NCBI GenBank assembly: GCA_003260075.1
Contig: QLIY01000081.1
Span: forward strand, 63,256 to 127,255
Reading direction: 5' to 3'
Source of the DNA: Phallusia mammillata
Taxonomy: Eukaryota; Chordata; Ascidiacea; Phlebobranchia; Ascidiidae
Length of the DNA: 64,000 nucleotides
How positions within the stretch are numbered: the first letter of the stretch is position 1; every line of letters begins with the position of its first letter. A program made the translations under genes and the position numbers. Of this stretch, positions 23,501-34,640 are shown piece after piece. The notes under the pieces are model-generated. The model was not told the origin of the DNA. It saw nothing but the letters and a program-made list of their open reading frames with translations, and made no database searches.

Positions 23501-26093
23501 AGCTAATCCTCTTCACGGACCAACTTAATCACATTAACCACGATTAAACAATTGCCCGAAGGCCCCTTCTCTAAAATCTTTGGTCAAACCGCAGCTGTAA
23601 TTAAAAAACTTTTTTGTTGAACGAATTTTTGGAAACATGTAAAAAAAATGTAAAAAAATATGATAGTAATCCCAAACGTGATATTAAAAGCCAATCCAAC
23701 GGTTTTGTTTTAAAAGTTAGTCTCAAAATATATGACAATAAAAGCTACTATGTGGCAAACCTTTTCAACACCTGTTTTATTGCAATTTACACTATGTTGA
23801 TCATTAAACGGTTTATGATTGTTTTAAATTAAATGTTTAATAAATGTATATTTTGTGTTGGCTTTCGAAAAGTAGAACAATATTTTAATTCTTGACAGCT
23901 TGTGACAATCTGCAATCTTGACGTTTTGCACAAAGAAAACATTTATTGCGTTCCCGAGACCTTTGTTATAGACAACTTGTTAACATATGGACGAAAGACA
24001 AACGTTAGTGCTGGCAAGTATTTGCCAAATAACGTCTGAATTACGTACCTAAATTACAACCGTGTATAATTTGTTGGTTTGGAACACTATATACAGATCT
24101 GTTCATAAGATTAATGATGAAAATAACGACCTAACTAGACGTAAAAAGGGGCATGCTTTATTGTTCAAACGCCTTTATTTTCATCATTAAATTTGTTGTT
24201 TGTTCAGTGATTTTGATCAATCTAATAATCTTCGTTGCAGAAGGCTTCACAATGCACGCTGGTTAACCCGTTTGCATCGTGCAACGCTTTACTATGGGGA
24301 GATAAAGAAGGGTCATGAACTTGTAAGAGCACCTTCCAACAAAGTCATGTCAAGGTCACCATCCGTCATCAGTTTAGGGGTAGGGTTTGTCACCAACCTG
24401 ACATAAATTTGTAAACTTTCGCGAGGTTTTCAACGCAGAACAGGTGAGGAACAGGCCAGGTGGCAAAACGTGCTGGTAAATTCGTTTCAAGGAAAAATAA
24501 CGAAACCAATGCAAGGCAGCAGAAGCCGACACACTGCGCCAAGTGATCGTTTGAAAAAAACTTTTTAGACGCAAAACCCGAAATGACTTATTCTGGTGCG
24601 TTTCAGCAAATGTTTATGCCGTCATAAGTGATAAATTTACACATCACGTTTTTTGAAACTTTGGAAAATGTTCATGCCATGCCATATGTAGTCATTCGTA
24701 CATGATTTTATAAAAGTCGCGTAGTGTAGTGTTCCTACGTACTTTTACAATATTCTACATTATTCTTTCAAAAGCACAATTTTAAAAAAATATACAAAAA
24801 TGAACCTAACCCGATGTCAGTTCAACTTTCTGACTTTGGGCGTACGTGTTTCATATGTTTGTCTGTTCGCAATAAACGAGACAACGATATACAACTTTGA
24901 CTCTGAAGTTTGCTAAACAATATTCAGTTAATTACGGGAAAGTTAGAGAACGGGCAGGTCATGATTTCACGGTGCGACAATTTGTTGGAAAGCGAACAAA
25001 GACCACAGGCGTTGTTGTTTATCCAATTCGAACGTTATTCCCGCGACGTGCAGATCGTCAGCAATTATCGCAATAGAGATTGTCCATCATGAACTTTGAC
25101 CCCAATATATATGCTGACTGACCCAAAGAGGTCAAGAAGCGACTTTACACAATGTAAATCAAGTCAATACTTTCCACTTATAATAATAACAGCAATTATT
25201 AACACTTTTGGATCACAATATATTTCAGTGTTATAGTTTAAAAAAACTCTTCTTAATTTTCAGTTTCTTGCGTAATAGCCCCGATACTAAACAATGGTTT
25301 TGCACAATAAAAATATTCGAATACTCACAATGCAGAATCTCTTACATTGTTACGTCACAAACTGCTCTTGACAAAACACAGAAAACAAATTGTTTTGTCA
25401 GCCACATGACTTTCTTATCACGTGCCAACACATCGTATATGTTGAAGTGTTCTTATCAATAACACTTTCAATATTGTAGCGGTCTCTCAATCACGAATAT
25501 AAACGAGTCTGTTTTATCTGCGGGACCAATTTTTGTCTTAGGCCAATCTTGTGTGTGTTAGAAAACATAATGAAAGTTAAAAGCGTTTTCAATGATAGCT
25601 GTGTTGGTGACCACTTGAATGTGTTTTTAGGTTCAGATGCTGATTAGGCACAAGTGGGTGAAGACCCATTACAGACAGTAGATAAGTGAAACGGTACTGG
25701 ACACATATGTCATAAAATGCGAAAAACAAACGGAAAGCGATAGGAAAACATGGTTTGATATGAAACAGTATATTAAACAGGTAAGTACGAGGAACCCGTA
25801 TTGTAAGCAGTCCTGGATTGGACCCAACCCAAATATGGACTACAAGCCCAAAACCTGGACCGAACCGGATTTTTATGAAAAGATTCAAATTAGACCCGAA
25901 AGTTAGATTAACTAACGTGAAATAAAAACCCAAACGTCCATTACAAATATGCAATATCACAAATGTATAACCCTGCTTTTGTGAAAAGAGTTACCATAAC
26001 AAATCAATAATGACGTCACTCACCTGGCGATCCGATCACGAGTGCGGCGACGATCACGGTTGCCATGGTAACGATCGGCTTCCTCCCGAACAT
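11588..26093 (-). CDS. Nicotinic acetylcholine receptor alpha-type subunit, complete
   Basis: Ligand-gated cation channel subunit of the plasma membrane. Exons in coding order: 26093-26024, 21584-21445, 20341-20297, 20070-19961, 18215-18035, 17388-17316, 17049-16855, then 16052-15969 (8a) or 15364-15281 (8b), 13948-13836, 13322-13182, 13094-13042, 12307-12194, 11690-11588. With one M2 exon this gives 1422 nt, 473 aa plus TAA, all phases consistent. Exon 1 encodes a hydrophobic signal peptide starting at ATG 26093. The Cys-loop runs from C155 to C169 (13 residues between). Vicinal cysteines C219-C220 (YECCDHPF) mark it as an alpha subunit. M1 follows [12 protein letters not shown]3 starts in exon 9 ([10 protein letters not shown]), and M4 is [16 protein letters not shown] near the C-terminus. 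Similarity is closest to alpha7-alpha10 type subunits. Oddities: Tyr82 replaces the loop D Trp, and Phe224 replaces the second loop C Tyr. The donor used after exon 5 (gtcagt) was set by reading frame. Confidence 0.95.
12194..12307 (-). CDS. Receptor exon 12: end of cytoplasmic loop, MA helix
   Basis: Part of the receptor gene at 11588-26093. It encodes the acidic pre-M4 amphipathic (MA) helix, ending [13 protein letters not shown], as in the conserved segment before M4 of nicotinic subunits. The donor is gtaaggg and the acceptor ttgtag. It begins in phase 2 and ends with AG, which completes Arg with exon 13. Confidence 0.9.
12436..12626 (-). mobile_element. Fragment of the same hAT-type family as 54920-55135
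   Basis: Read on the minus strand, this shares the gcgaggagttcgttaccgg and aaatgctttaaa-type segments with the element at 54920-55135. It is cut by a G run at 12625-12636. It lies just downstream of receptor exon 12's acceptor, in intron 11. Confidence 0.65.
12637..12957 (+). repeat. 54-bp block between two G runs, copied at 12903-12957
   Basis: The block 12637-12690 lies between G runs at 12625-12636 and 12691-12701. It is nearly identical to 12903-12957, which is the interior of the intact miniature element at 12820-13004. This looks like a tiny allelic contig inserted between two gaps. Confidence 0.75.
12820..13004. mobile_element. hAT-type miniature element in receptor intron 11
   Basis: It begins CAGTCCTGGATTAAG and ends GGATAATCCAGCACTG, an imperfect terminal inverted repeat. 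Inner segments ggcctgtaggcac occur near both ends. It is non-coding and lies between exons 11 and 12 of the receptor. Confidence 0.75.
15281..15364 (-). CDS. Receptor alternative exon 8b (M2 pore helix, variant)
   Basis: 84-nt exon, open in frame, with acceptor cctccag and donor gtaaga. It enters with 2 nt completing the codon begun by exon 7 and leaves with 1 nt, exactly as exon 8a does. It supplies residues 272-300. The M2 core reads [16 protein letters not shown], followed by a divergent M2-M3 linker ending SLVC. Compared with 8a, the 4' position is Asp instead of Gly, 16'-17' is Val-Pro instead of Gln-Leu, and 20' is Glu instead of Asp. The 9' Leu, 13' Val and 6' Thr are kept. Including both exons would insert a second M2 in frame, so exclusive use is expected. 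Confidence 0.85.
15969..16052 (-). CDS. Receptor alternative exon 8a (M2 pore helix, canonical)
   Basis: 84-nt exon with acceptor tccaccag and donor gtatac, in the same phases as 8b. It encodes the M2 core [16 protein letters not shown] and an M2-M3 linker with the usual Pro and VIPLLG before KYF of M3. It resembles alpha7-type M2 closely: Gly at 4', Thr 6', Leu 9', Val 13', acidic 20'. It lies 604 bp upstream (in coding direction) of 8b. A partial copy of its 5' edge recurs at 16147-16162 beyond a G10 run, probably from assembly. Confidence 0.9.
16037..16244 (+). repeat. Direct duplication joined at G10 (16136-16145)
   Basis: Copies 16037-16135 and 16147-16244 are almost identical (small differences in aagtgtga versus agaagtgg). 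Both contain the acceptor edge of receptor exon 8a; only the first leads into the whole exon. Confidence 0.85.
16529..16548. repeat. AT dinucleotide microsatellite
   Basis: A run of at repeats lies in the intron between receptor exons 7 and 8a. A similar run occurs near 39970-39989. Confidence 0.85.
17382..17647 (+). repeat. Direct duplication joined at G10 (17509-17518)
   Basis: Copies 17382-17508 and 17520-17647 show about four substitutions over about 127 aligned bases. The left copy begins at the acceptor edge of receptor exon 6. It is a clean A-G10-A' example. Confidence 0.9.
20240..20292 (-). repeat. tRNA-like B-box fragment, SINE relic
   Basis: On the minus strand the sequence includes aagtcgaaagg followed by ggttcaaatcccg, a Pol III B-box. 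The same aagtcgaaagg...ggttcaaatccc arrangement recurs on the plus strand near 12314-12350. No tRNA cloverleaf is complete, so I call it a degenerate tRNA-derived repeat. Confidence 0.45.
21828..22045 (+). repeat. Direct duplication joined at a G13 run (21927-21939)
   Basis: The left copy ends at 21926 and the right copy starts with its own ggg at 21937, so ten extra G are left at the junction. Both copies share gaccaaaatcgca and end at aaatcttataaaa. It lies in receptor intron 1. Confidence 0.82.
22431..23007. repeat. Large inverted repeat, about 270-bp arms, 34-bp loop
   Basis: Arms 22431-22702 and 22737-23007 are reverse complements with only scattered mismatches. The inner arm edges are cgttcagacgtttcgacaa and ttgttgaaacgtctgaacg. 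The right arm stops at the ambiguous base 23008, which suggests the end of a contig. It lies in receptor intron 1. It may be a true fold-back element or an inverted allelic contig; the n favours at least a partial assembly cause. Confidence 0.85.
23012..23252 (+). repeat. Direct duplication across G10 (23092-23101)
   Basis: Copies 23012-23091 and 23172-23252 share gctaaaaaagcgatagtt and end in cgagtttttcgtaatt. Unlike most cases, about 70 bp separate the G run from the second copy. Confidence 0.78.
24111..24190. repeat. Perfect 16-bp inverted repeat hairpin
   Basis: ttaatgatgaaaataa (24111-24126) and its exact reverse complement (24175-24190) flank 48 bp. It lies in receptor intron 1 and could be a small fold-back element or a structured intronic RNA. 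No coding content was seen. Confidence 0.6.
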
Positions 26094-26520
26094 ATTTACA
26101 ACAAGGAAATCGGAGGCGACACAAACCACACTTACATAAGGTCTGCTGCGGGTCAAATAGGGGGGGGGGGTGTCCAAAACCTATAGCTCGAACCAGATTT
26201 TTATGAAAACAAGTCCGAATAAGGCCCGAAAGTTAGATTAACCAACGTGAAATAACGATAAAAATGTAAAGCTAGAACGAAATCAAGCCTGTTTCAATCA
26301 AGCTTAAGCCAGGTCTGACCTACAACTCACAAATCCATTCAAACTTAACGCAAACGTCCATTACATATATGCCATATCACAAATGTATAACCCTGCTTTT
26401 GTGCAAAGAGTTACCATAACAACAGAACAATGACGTCACTCACCTGGCGATCCGATCACGAGCGCGGCGACGAGCACGGTTGCCATGGGAACGGGGGGGG
26501 GGGACTTAACTTACAAGTTC
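25828..26520 (+). repeat. Duplication containing receptor exon 1, G runs at 26160 and 26493
   Basis: Copies 25828-26159 and 26171-26520 share the whole exon 1 neighbourhood, including ccgaaagttagatta and the donor cacctggcgatcc. The second copy is interrupted inside exon 1 by an 11-G run and carries a private segment near 26250-26340. This is consistent with two alleles laid end to end. Confidence 0.85.
26444..26493 (-). pseudogene. 5'-truncated second copy of receptor exon 1
   Basis: This has the same donor and signal-peptide codons as exon 1 (26024-26093) with a few substitutions. It is broken at its 5' side by the G run at 26493-26503, so the outer start codon is missing. It is more likely the other allele than a second promoter or exon. 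Confidence 0.75.
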
Positions 26521-26641
26521 TGCTGCGAGTTCAAATATAAATCTGGTTAGTTCGTGGCTTAGCTGGAATATGACAAACGCGAAGATAGAAACCGGTGAAA
26601 GGTTGTACGGCCAAAATTGGGATTTTTCACGAAAAATATGA

Positions 26642-26807
26642 AGGTTTCGTTTCGTTCCCTATCAGCTTAAAACTGACTCTATTATATTTAACGGGGGGGG
26701 GGAGTTTTTTTACGTCTAAAACCCCGGAGAATGTAGCGCATGTAAGTAAAGAGAAGTTTTCGTTTCGTTCCCTATCAGCTTAAAACTGACTCTATTATAT
26801 TTAACGG
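26642..26807 (+). repeat. Short direct duplication across G10 (26693-26702)
   Basis: The block ending ctctattatatttaac at 26692 recurs at 26757-26807. About 54 bp follow the G run before the second copy. Confidence 0.75.
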
Positions 26808-26810
26808 CTT

Positions 26811-28472
26811 CTAACCGCTTTGTGTCTAAGAGAAAAAATGCTTAAACATCTTTTGGCTGCATAAAAGTTGCTACATCAACTATTTTGGAAGACATTCTCC
26901 CTGGTCTGTACGAGTCAAATTACTGATCCAACTAATCTGAGGCTTCAAATCTGGACAACTTAAGTATTTTTCTTCGGATCTTAAGCTTCAACTTTTGCAA
27001 AGCAAATTTTTGCGCACATGCAAATGTGTCAATCAAAACATCTAATTCATGTTTCATTATCTTTCGAATCTCGTTAAACTTTTGATGTGTTCTGATTATT
27101 TTGAGTTTTATATTTTTTTTAATTTGCTCTAAAGGGACATAAAAAATGTGGCAATATAAGTTTAATGCGTTGGGTGGAAAACCGATTTGGCATGACTTTA
27201 TTATACCTATCTCAGTTTAAAGACCTCAATATTAAACGGTAGTTTAATAATTCAAAATTCCAACCTCATAAATCGTAAACATAGTAGTAATCAAAGGTGA
27301 AAAAGCACCCCAGACCAAAAACCTTCAACAACTTTTCGCGATTTGCTACAACTAACAAAGCTTCTGATTAACTATAGTTAATGGACAGCTATTCAATCTG
27401 TCTCGGCTTTCGTTGTATTTTTTTAACAAGAACCAAAGCACGTATAAGCGACAACCTCGCAAGTTACACGACTCTCAGTCTTTCAACCAAGAAACAGGAT
27501 CCAAAGAAAACATGTCATTTCTTTTCTCTTTTTCCTTTCGCGCGTCATCAAAGCGTGTTTGTTTGTTGACGTCATCAATATAAAGGTAAAGCTAGCACAG
27601 CCTTTCCTAGTTTTTTTTCTGATTATTTTTTCAGCGTTTAAATAATTAGGTGTGCAGTATTCGAAACGTCCAAAGCTTTGTTTCCACTGGTATACATTAA
27701 ATAATTCAATAACGTCGTTAGTTTAATAAAAAAATCCAATAATTGAACTGCCATGAAGGTTAGCTTGATTTTTAAAGTTTGTTGGGGGGGGGGTTAACTG
27801 TTTTGTGTCTAAGAGAAAAAATGCTTAAACATCTTTTGGCTTCATAAAAGTTGCTACATCAACTATTTTGGAAGACATTCTCCCTGGTTTGTACGAATCA
27901 AATTACTGATCCAACTAATCTGAGGCTTCAAATCTAGACAACTTAAGTATTTTTCTTCGGATCTTAAGCTTCAACTTTTGCAAAGCAAAGTTTTGCGCAC
28001 ATGCAATGTTGTCAATCAAAACTTCTAATTCATGTTTCATTCTCTTTCGAATCTCATTAACCTATTGATATGTCCCGATTCTTTTGAGTTTTATATATTT
28101 TTAATTTGTACTGATGGGACATAAAATAATTGCCAATATAAGTTTAATGTGTTGGGTGGAAACCCGTTTGGCAACACAGCAGTAATCATAGTTGAAAAAG
28201 CACCCCAGACCAAAAACCTTCAACAACTTTTCGCGATTTGCTAACAAAGTTTTCTGATGAACTAAAGAACTAAAGCACGTATAAGCGACAACCTCGCAAG
28301 TTACACGACTCTCAGTCTTTCAACCGAGAAACAGGATCCAAAGAAAACATGTCATTTCTTTTCTCTTTTTCCATTCGCGCGTCATCAAAGCGTGTTTGTT
28401 TGTTGACGTCATCGATATAAGGTAATGCTAGAACAGCCTTTTTTGTTCTTTTTCAACGTTCAAATGATGAAA
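26811..28472 (+). repeat. Long direct duplication with indels, G10 at 27784-27793
   Basis: Copies 26811-27783 and 27794-28472 align over most of their length. The right copy lacks about 90 bp opposite 27200-27290 and about 55 bp opposite 27370-27430. It ends at another G10 (28473-28482). Substitutions plus long indels are the pattern expected between divergent haplotypes. Confidence 0.85.
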
Positions 28473-29216
28473 GGGGGGGGGGCAGATACTTCACTTTGCC
28501 CAAAACTTTTAATATTATTGTTCACAGTCCACTTCGAACGCCAGACACAACCGTGAAATCGTTCTAATAGTGGAACGCCCAATAAACTTTACACGGAATA
28601 TCAACAGCGAGGTACAAAGTTTACGTCACAACTTCTTATCTTCAAAGAGTCGACTTCTCAGATTCCATCAATGCCATGCCAACGCTTACAGCAAAAGTGC
28701 AAATTCACGTGCAGTGTTAAGATTAAACTGAGCGTTGCTGGGTTTGCAAGGTTTTTAACGCTTTTTGTGTTTGGCGACACTGGCGTTGTTGAGTTTTCCC
28801 ACACTTGAACTTTGCTTAGAACATTGTGTTTGTTTTACATTCTTGATATTCTTGGTGTTGATTTATTGCGTTTTTCAGGAATTGATGATACCATTACTAG
28901 GAGAAATATATATTCCTTCTTTCTAATTTAATGACTGATTCTGGTAGCAATTGAGACAGTTCTCTCAAATTTCGAGTCCGAGCAATATAGGTTATCACAA
29001 ACAAAAACTTCGGGCGTTATTAAGATCGAGGTTTCTTCACCTATAGGAACAAGGAGGTATTACACACCTTTATGTATTTTGTTAAATTAGGTGGTACGCA
29101 CTTTTGTCATGCAATACATTAAAACAGTTTGGTCCAACTTTTTTTGTTGTGGGTCATTAAAAATCTTTAACTTGCTCCGCGGGCCAGTGGTTAATAAATA
29201 CTGTTTCTAGACTGTT

Positions 29217-29677
29217 TAGCGATTAAAACATCAATACCAAAATCCCGACACCACATTTATTAGGTATATTTTGCTTAGACCACAAGTTTCGTAGCGTAGC
29301 ATCATGTTTTGGATTGCAAGTCTTCTTAATAAATCAAAAATGAAACAAAAAGTCAAGCCCTGATCCAGAACCTCCAAATAATACCAAAAAGTTTTATATT
29401 GCAGGAATATGAAAATCGGATTTAAATTAGCTGGGGGGGGGGCGTATAGCGATTAAAACATCAATACCAAAATCCAGACATCACATTTATTAGGTATATT
29501 TTGCTTAGAACATAAGCTTCGTAGCGTCGCCCTACATCATGTTTTTGATTGCAAGTCTTCTTAATAAATCAAAAATGAAACAAAACGTTAAGCCCTGATC
29601 CAGCACCTTTCAAATAATACCAAAAAGTTTTAAGTTGTAGGAATATGACCGATCGCAAATCGGATTTAAATTAGCTA
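29217..29677 (+). repeat. Direct duplication joined at G10 (29433-29442)
   Basis: Copies 29217-29432 and 29446-29677 share tagcgattaaaacatcaat at the start and tttaaattagct at the end, with scattered substitutions and small indels. Confidence 0.85.
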
Positions 29678-29892
29678 AGGCATCTATTAGAATCTTATCT
29701 TTAGCCTTTGAAACCTTTTAAACACGGCAGGTTCGTCGAACACAAGAATGCGAAGTATCCGTTATCACACACAGTGAAACATGCCGCGAGCACATTAAGT
29801 GAAGTCTGTTGACCAAAACATGGCCGCATTTGAATCACCACCTGGTTTTCATCGTAACATAACAACACCTCATTTATGTGCATTTGAACAAA

Positions 29893-30055
29893 AGTTATTT
29901 CACCAAACAACTAGTTTTGGCAGCCCATTTTTTTTATGTAATGAACTTTTGCTTTCGAAGTGAATTTGTTGATAAGGGGGGGGGGAGTTATTTCACCAAA
30001 CAACATTTTTTTTTATGTAATGAACTTTTGCTTTCGAAGTGAATTTGTTGATAAA
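29893..30055 (+). repeat. Direct duplication joined at G10 (29976-29985)
   Basis: agttatttcaccaaacaac starts both copies and gtgaatttgttgataa ends both. The right copy lacks about 15 bp. Confidence 0.83.
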
Positions 30056-31293
30056 AAAGTCAAATGTTCTTGAATCTTCTTATTAAAATAATGAATATAT
30101 ATGTTAACGGTTGTAAGTCATTAGTTTTTGAGCAATTTAATCAGCAAAACAACAACAAGTACCAAACGCTATTTTACACAATAAACATTAAGTTATGAAT
30201 GGGTTTAATATGCAAATTTATCTCGTAGTGGCAAGACGAACGTGTGTACATCTGTATGGAAGTCTAATTAAGAACAAAAAGGCCCGAATAGACCTGAACG
30301 TGACATTCTTTGTAAAGCTCTTCCACAAGACATTATCAGTTTAGTGCATTTTTAAAGCTTTTTAAGTAACAGAGTTTTCAACAAAATCCATTACCACATC
30401 CGAGTGTGGTTTCTGGCAGTTATAATAAAAAGACTTGTTTTATTGTGTCCAAATAGATTTAAGTAAATTCGTCATTTCAAAACGCATTACTTTGTGTGGC
30501 GAATCTTACCAACACATTGGGTGGCCCAATGATCGTAATTACAGCTTGTAAGTCAACACATTAAACCTGTTATTACGATCCGACTGTGAAATCAAGCAAT
30601 TTTACGACGTCGATTTGTGAACCGTGAACAGAGACAGATTCGTCATAATGTACAAATATAAAACCACGTGTCAATGATAGAAGTTGGTTTTATTTAAAAA
30701 TAAACTCCAAATTTTTTTAAAGGGGGTTAAGAAGCAGTTTAGTTCTTTTAATTTATTGAGCTATTTAAGAGATTGAATGTCACTGATCAAACAACTTAAT
30801 TGACCGACGAAACTTGTACCATCAGATCGGAAAGAGCTTAAGCAGCAAATGATCGATTCTCAGCGAAACAAACGTTTGCATTTACACCAGAATTCCAACT
30901 GCACGCCTTCGAGACCCAACTTTTAAATTTTCTCGCAAAGTTGTTTGACGAAAAAGTATGCGAATATTATGCACACTCCATTGCCGTTTATACTCCTATA
31001 ACAGTAAGTGTCCAAAAATAATTTTTCATGCATTGCGTTTAAAATTGGTTTTTATTTCACCCTAACATTAACTACCACGTTACAATATACTACGCAACAT
31101 CGTCCAGCAATTTATTGATGCTATAGACGCAATTATAAACAAAGCGCTTTGAAACTTTTCAATCGTGATCTATTTTCACGATGTGGCATATATGAGAAAA
31201 GTCCTGAGACTTTTCGTAAATACAATTTTTCCACTGTTACAAACTAACGTCATTCACATTATAAAACAAAAACTGTCATTCATTGTTATAGAG

Positions 31294-31569
31294 CAGTGCT
31301 TCTAAATAGCGGTATGCCGGAGCTTTTGAAGGAGTACGGAATGAGTTTTCTGCTATAGCTAATTTAAGTCAGATCGTACAATGCAACTCAACTGACCCAA
31401 ACTGAATAGTCTTGGTTTTGAACAAAACTCGCGTATTGATATTATTTTGAAATTGCTAACCTTGCTGGTTTTACTCTTGTTCTAACCTTTGCAGCCGGGT
31501 TTAAGTGGTGCACAGAGTTAGAAAATGTTGTCAGGTGATACGCGGTCAGTGTTAGGTTCAGAACCACTG
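31294..31569. mobile_element. hAT-like element, degraded
   Basis: The ends CAGTGCTTCTAAA and GGTTCAGAACCACTG are imperfect inverted repeats. Inner sequence gtcaggtgatacgcggtcag resembles 45750-45780 (gtcaggtggcatgcggtca), so the family has a second copy around 45650-45810. There is no clear target-site duplication. Confidence 0.55.
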
Positions 31570-33702
31570 CTTTGCATAAATCCTTGTTTTTTTAATTAAA
31601 CTGACACTTCAAAGCTCACATTTTACCAAACTTACAAACTTTAACTGGTCTACTTCAATAAACAACACCATTTAGCTGCAAATCAAACTGTAATGCTTAA
31701 ACTTGAGTTCAAACATTCTGAACTTTCCAACAATTTCGCTGCCGCGTGCATTTTGTCACTAATCCGCAGCAATTCCGCGAGTCAGCAAGAAAAAGTCGAC
31801 GTTAGGTTGTGTTGACTCTTATGCGCCACCTTGCGTTTAAATTTAAGCGAACGGTTTATCACTGGATAAATAACATTAATGTCTTGACCTCCTACTACAG
31901 CATTTTTAGAAGCAGGTATTCAGCCAAATGCTCATAAACGACAGAAGCACAGACATAAAAGCCAGTCAAGATTCGTTCGAGGTTTAAATCAGTGAAAAAA
32001 TAAGTTCAACACCACCAAGGAATGTAGGATACACTAGTGATCCACCGTTTCGCAGTCAAGGCAGCTTTTATAAGGAAAAACTTGTGACATTCCACATACC
32101 GGAAATGGTTTAGCTTAATATCTGTAACCTAACAATAGTCTATGCCACAATCCTTAATGCTGCAGCATCCTAACTTCTTTTTACTCCAGAGCAGGAGGAT
32201 AGTAATTATTGCTGGTTATAACCAATATACAATACCGTAAGGTGTCCCGGTAAAGGTTTCGTGATTCGCTAGCTAGGCAGACACAGAGTACATAAAGACC
32301 GCTAATAAAAAGCGAATAATTTGGACTCAGAAAAAATGAATAAACGCAAATCGCAACTAACAATGTGATAAGCACCCCTAATAATTTCTTGAGGCATCCC
32401 AGGGTACAGCGAAACCTAGGTTGAAAATCACTGAACTACAAAACCGTCGTAAGAAACATAAACTTACCAACAATTTACAGTAGCTCAGGAAGTAACATTT
32501 TCGTTTATGCAGGTTAAACGACATATAGCGCTCGGCATCAGAATATTCTGCTTCTTCACAATTGCATGTTTCATGAGGATTCAGCTTCTGCAAACAACAC
32601 AAAATATAACCTTCAAGCTTTCAACGATATATATTAAATTTCAGTTTTCCAGTCTGCACTGTCATTAACAGCTTGCTCCTAAAAGTTACAAAAAGGAAAC
32701 GTGGTCAGTTGAAGTCAGGGGTTGAGCGAAAGCAAAATTTGACGGTTTTGTTACAGCAAGAGTATAACATGGCCATAAGGTGGCGCTTATGGTCTGAGAA
32801 AAGTCTTAGACGTAACCTTCGGGGTTTGCCACTCGGACAAAACTAACGATCCAATGCAAGACACGAAATAAAATTTGCGTTTTGAAGAACATAAAATTGC
32901 AATTCCCATGCAGTGACGTAGACAGAACATTTTTGAGGCAAGGGGCAACAATGCTGTAAATCCATTAAAGTTGGTTTTTAACACCAAGTTACGGGGGCCC
33001 GGCCCTTAGCGAGTACGTCAACGCGCTCCGGTTTTAGGGCCTAATGACGAAAATAAGGTGTATATGACAACCATAGTACAACCGTTTATCTTATTTCTCA
33101 CTATAAGAAGTCTCAGCCATCACACATGCAAATTATTTATTCGTACAACTTTTTTCGTTTTACCCAGCAAAGTATGCCGCTAACAAAATAGTATATTAAT
33201 GTGCTGCAACCGAAAACGATAAGGAAACACTTGCACAGTCAATCACCTATGAAGAAACAAACGACAAAATATTCCAACCATTCGCATTGTCACCACTTGT
33301 CGTTGTGCTTCTAAGGGCGTTGTACCTTGTAACAGGTTTATCCGCTTAATAACCGCATTCGGTCAAGTTCCATGTAATTGACCGCTTTAATAGCTGGGAA
33401 AGTGAAAGAGCTTTGTCGGGATGTGAATGAAGTGTTACAATCGCCACTATGGAGAAGTTAAGCGTCATATAATGTACGTTAGAGGTGCCCAAGGCATGCA
33501 TGGTCCTACAAACCACTGTTTGCTAATAGTTTTATCAGCTTGTAAGTAGTTTTTATCACTGATGAGGTAACTTTAAACTGCTAATTCTTTAACGGCGATA
33601 AAAATGTGGTTTCGTTAAATTTTTTGTGACGAGTTTTAACTCAGCGGCTTTGTGATAAAAGACAAAATAAAAATAAAAAATAAAACTGGTTTCGATACAA
33701 AT

Positions 33703-33910
33703 GCCACATGGCACATGGTTTGCACAAATTGAACTCTTTGAACAAAGTCACAAAGTCACAAACTCACAATGACAACACAAACTGGCAGGTATTCTCACAC
33801 CGACACAAGGGGGGGGGGGTATGGCACATGGTTTGCACAAATTGAACTCTTTGAACAAAGTCACTCACAATGACAACACAAACTGGCAGGTATTCTCACA
33901 CCGACACAAG
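33703..33910 (+). repeat. Direct duplication joined at G11 (33809-33819)
   Basis: Both copies run from atggcacatggtttgcac to tctcacaccgacacaag. The right copy lacks one acaaagtc unit present in the left. Confidence 0.85.
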
Positions 33911-34012
33911 TCTCATTTTACTTCCACTCAATGCTACAATCTATTGACGAGATGAGTGCTTATTTTCACCTTGACCCATGCAATTAGACAATCAGGAGAA
34001 GTGAATAATCAA

Positions 34013-34640
34013 CTTGAAGGTCAACGACAATCTTCAAGGTCAACTGGTATATCAAACCATTGTTCTGTTTAACGCCGTCACTTTCAACCAAGGTCACCCC
34101 CCTTCCGGTTGCCCTTTTAGTCATTTGTCCATTCAAGGTCATCAGTTAAAGTCAAGGTCATTTACCAACATTTGAATGTCACAAGTTGTGGTCAGTGTCA
34201 TTATAAGGTTGTTTGTAAGCACATTGCACTCAATGTCATTTTCGAAAGCTTAAAAGACACTGGCCATCAATGACATTCCTCAACAAGGTCAGTTCAACCA
34301 TGGCGTTCAAGGTCAACGTTTACCTTCAAGGTCATTTGTTACATTTAAGCGGGGGGGGGGGCGACGATTTTCAAGGTCAAACGAACCATTGTTCTGTTTA
34401 ACGCCGTCACTTTCAACCAAGGTTACCCCCTTCCGGATGCCCTTTGAGTCATTTGTCCATTCAAGGTCATCAGTTACTCTCAAGGTCATTTCCCAACATT
34501 TGAATGTCACAAGTTGTGGCCAATGTACACTCAAGGTCATTTTCAGACGCTTAAATCGCACTGGTCATCAAACACATTCCTCAACAAGGTCAGTTCATCC
34601 ATCGCGTTCAAGGTCAACGTTTACCTTCAAGGTCATTTGT
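34013..34640 (+). promoter_or_regulatory. Cluster of TCAAGGTCA nuclear-receptor half-site motifs
   Basis: In the left block, exact TCAAGGTCA lies at 34034, 34133, 34152, 34307 and 34326. CCAAGGTCA lies at 34088 and ACAAGGTCA at 34283, all on the plus strand. The right block (34362-34651) repeats a similar set across a G run, so the independent count is about seven. TCAAGGTCA is the extended half-site bound by NR5A (SF-1/FTZ-F1) and ERR-type nuclear receptors. It could equally be a degenerate minisatellite; spacing is irregular (about 20 to 130 bp). No adjacent gene is visible. Confidence 0.45.
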
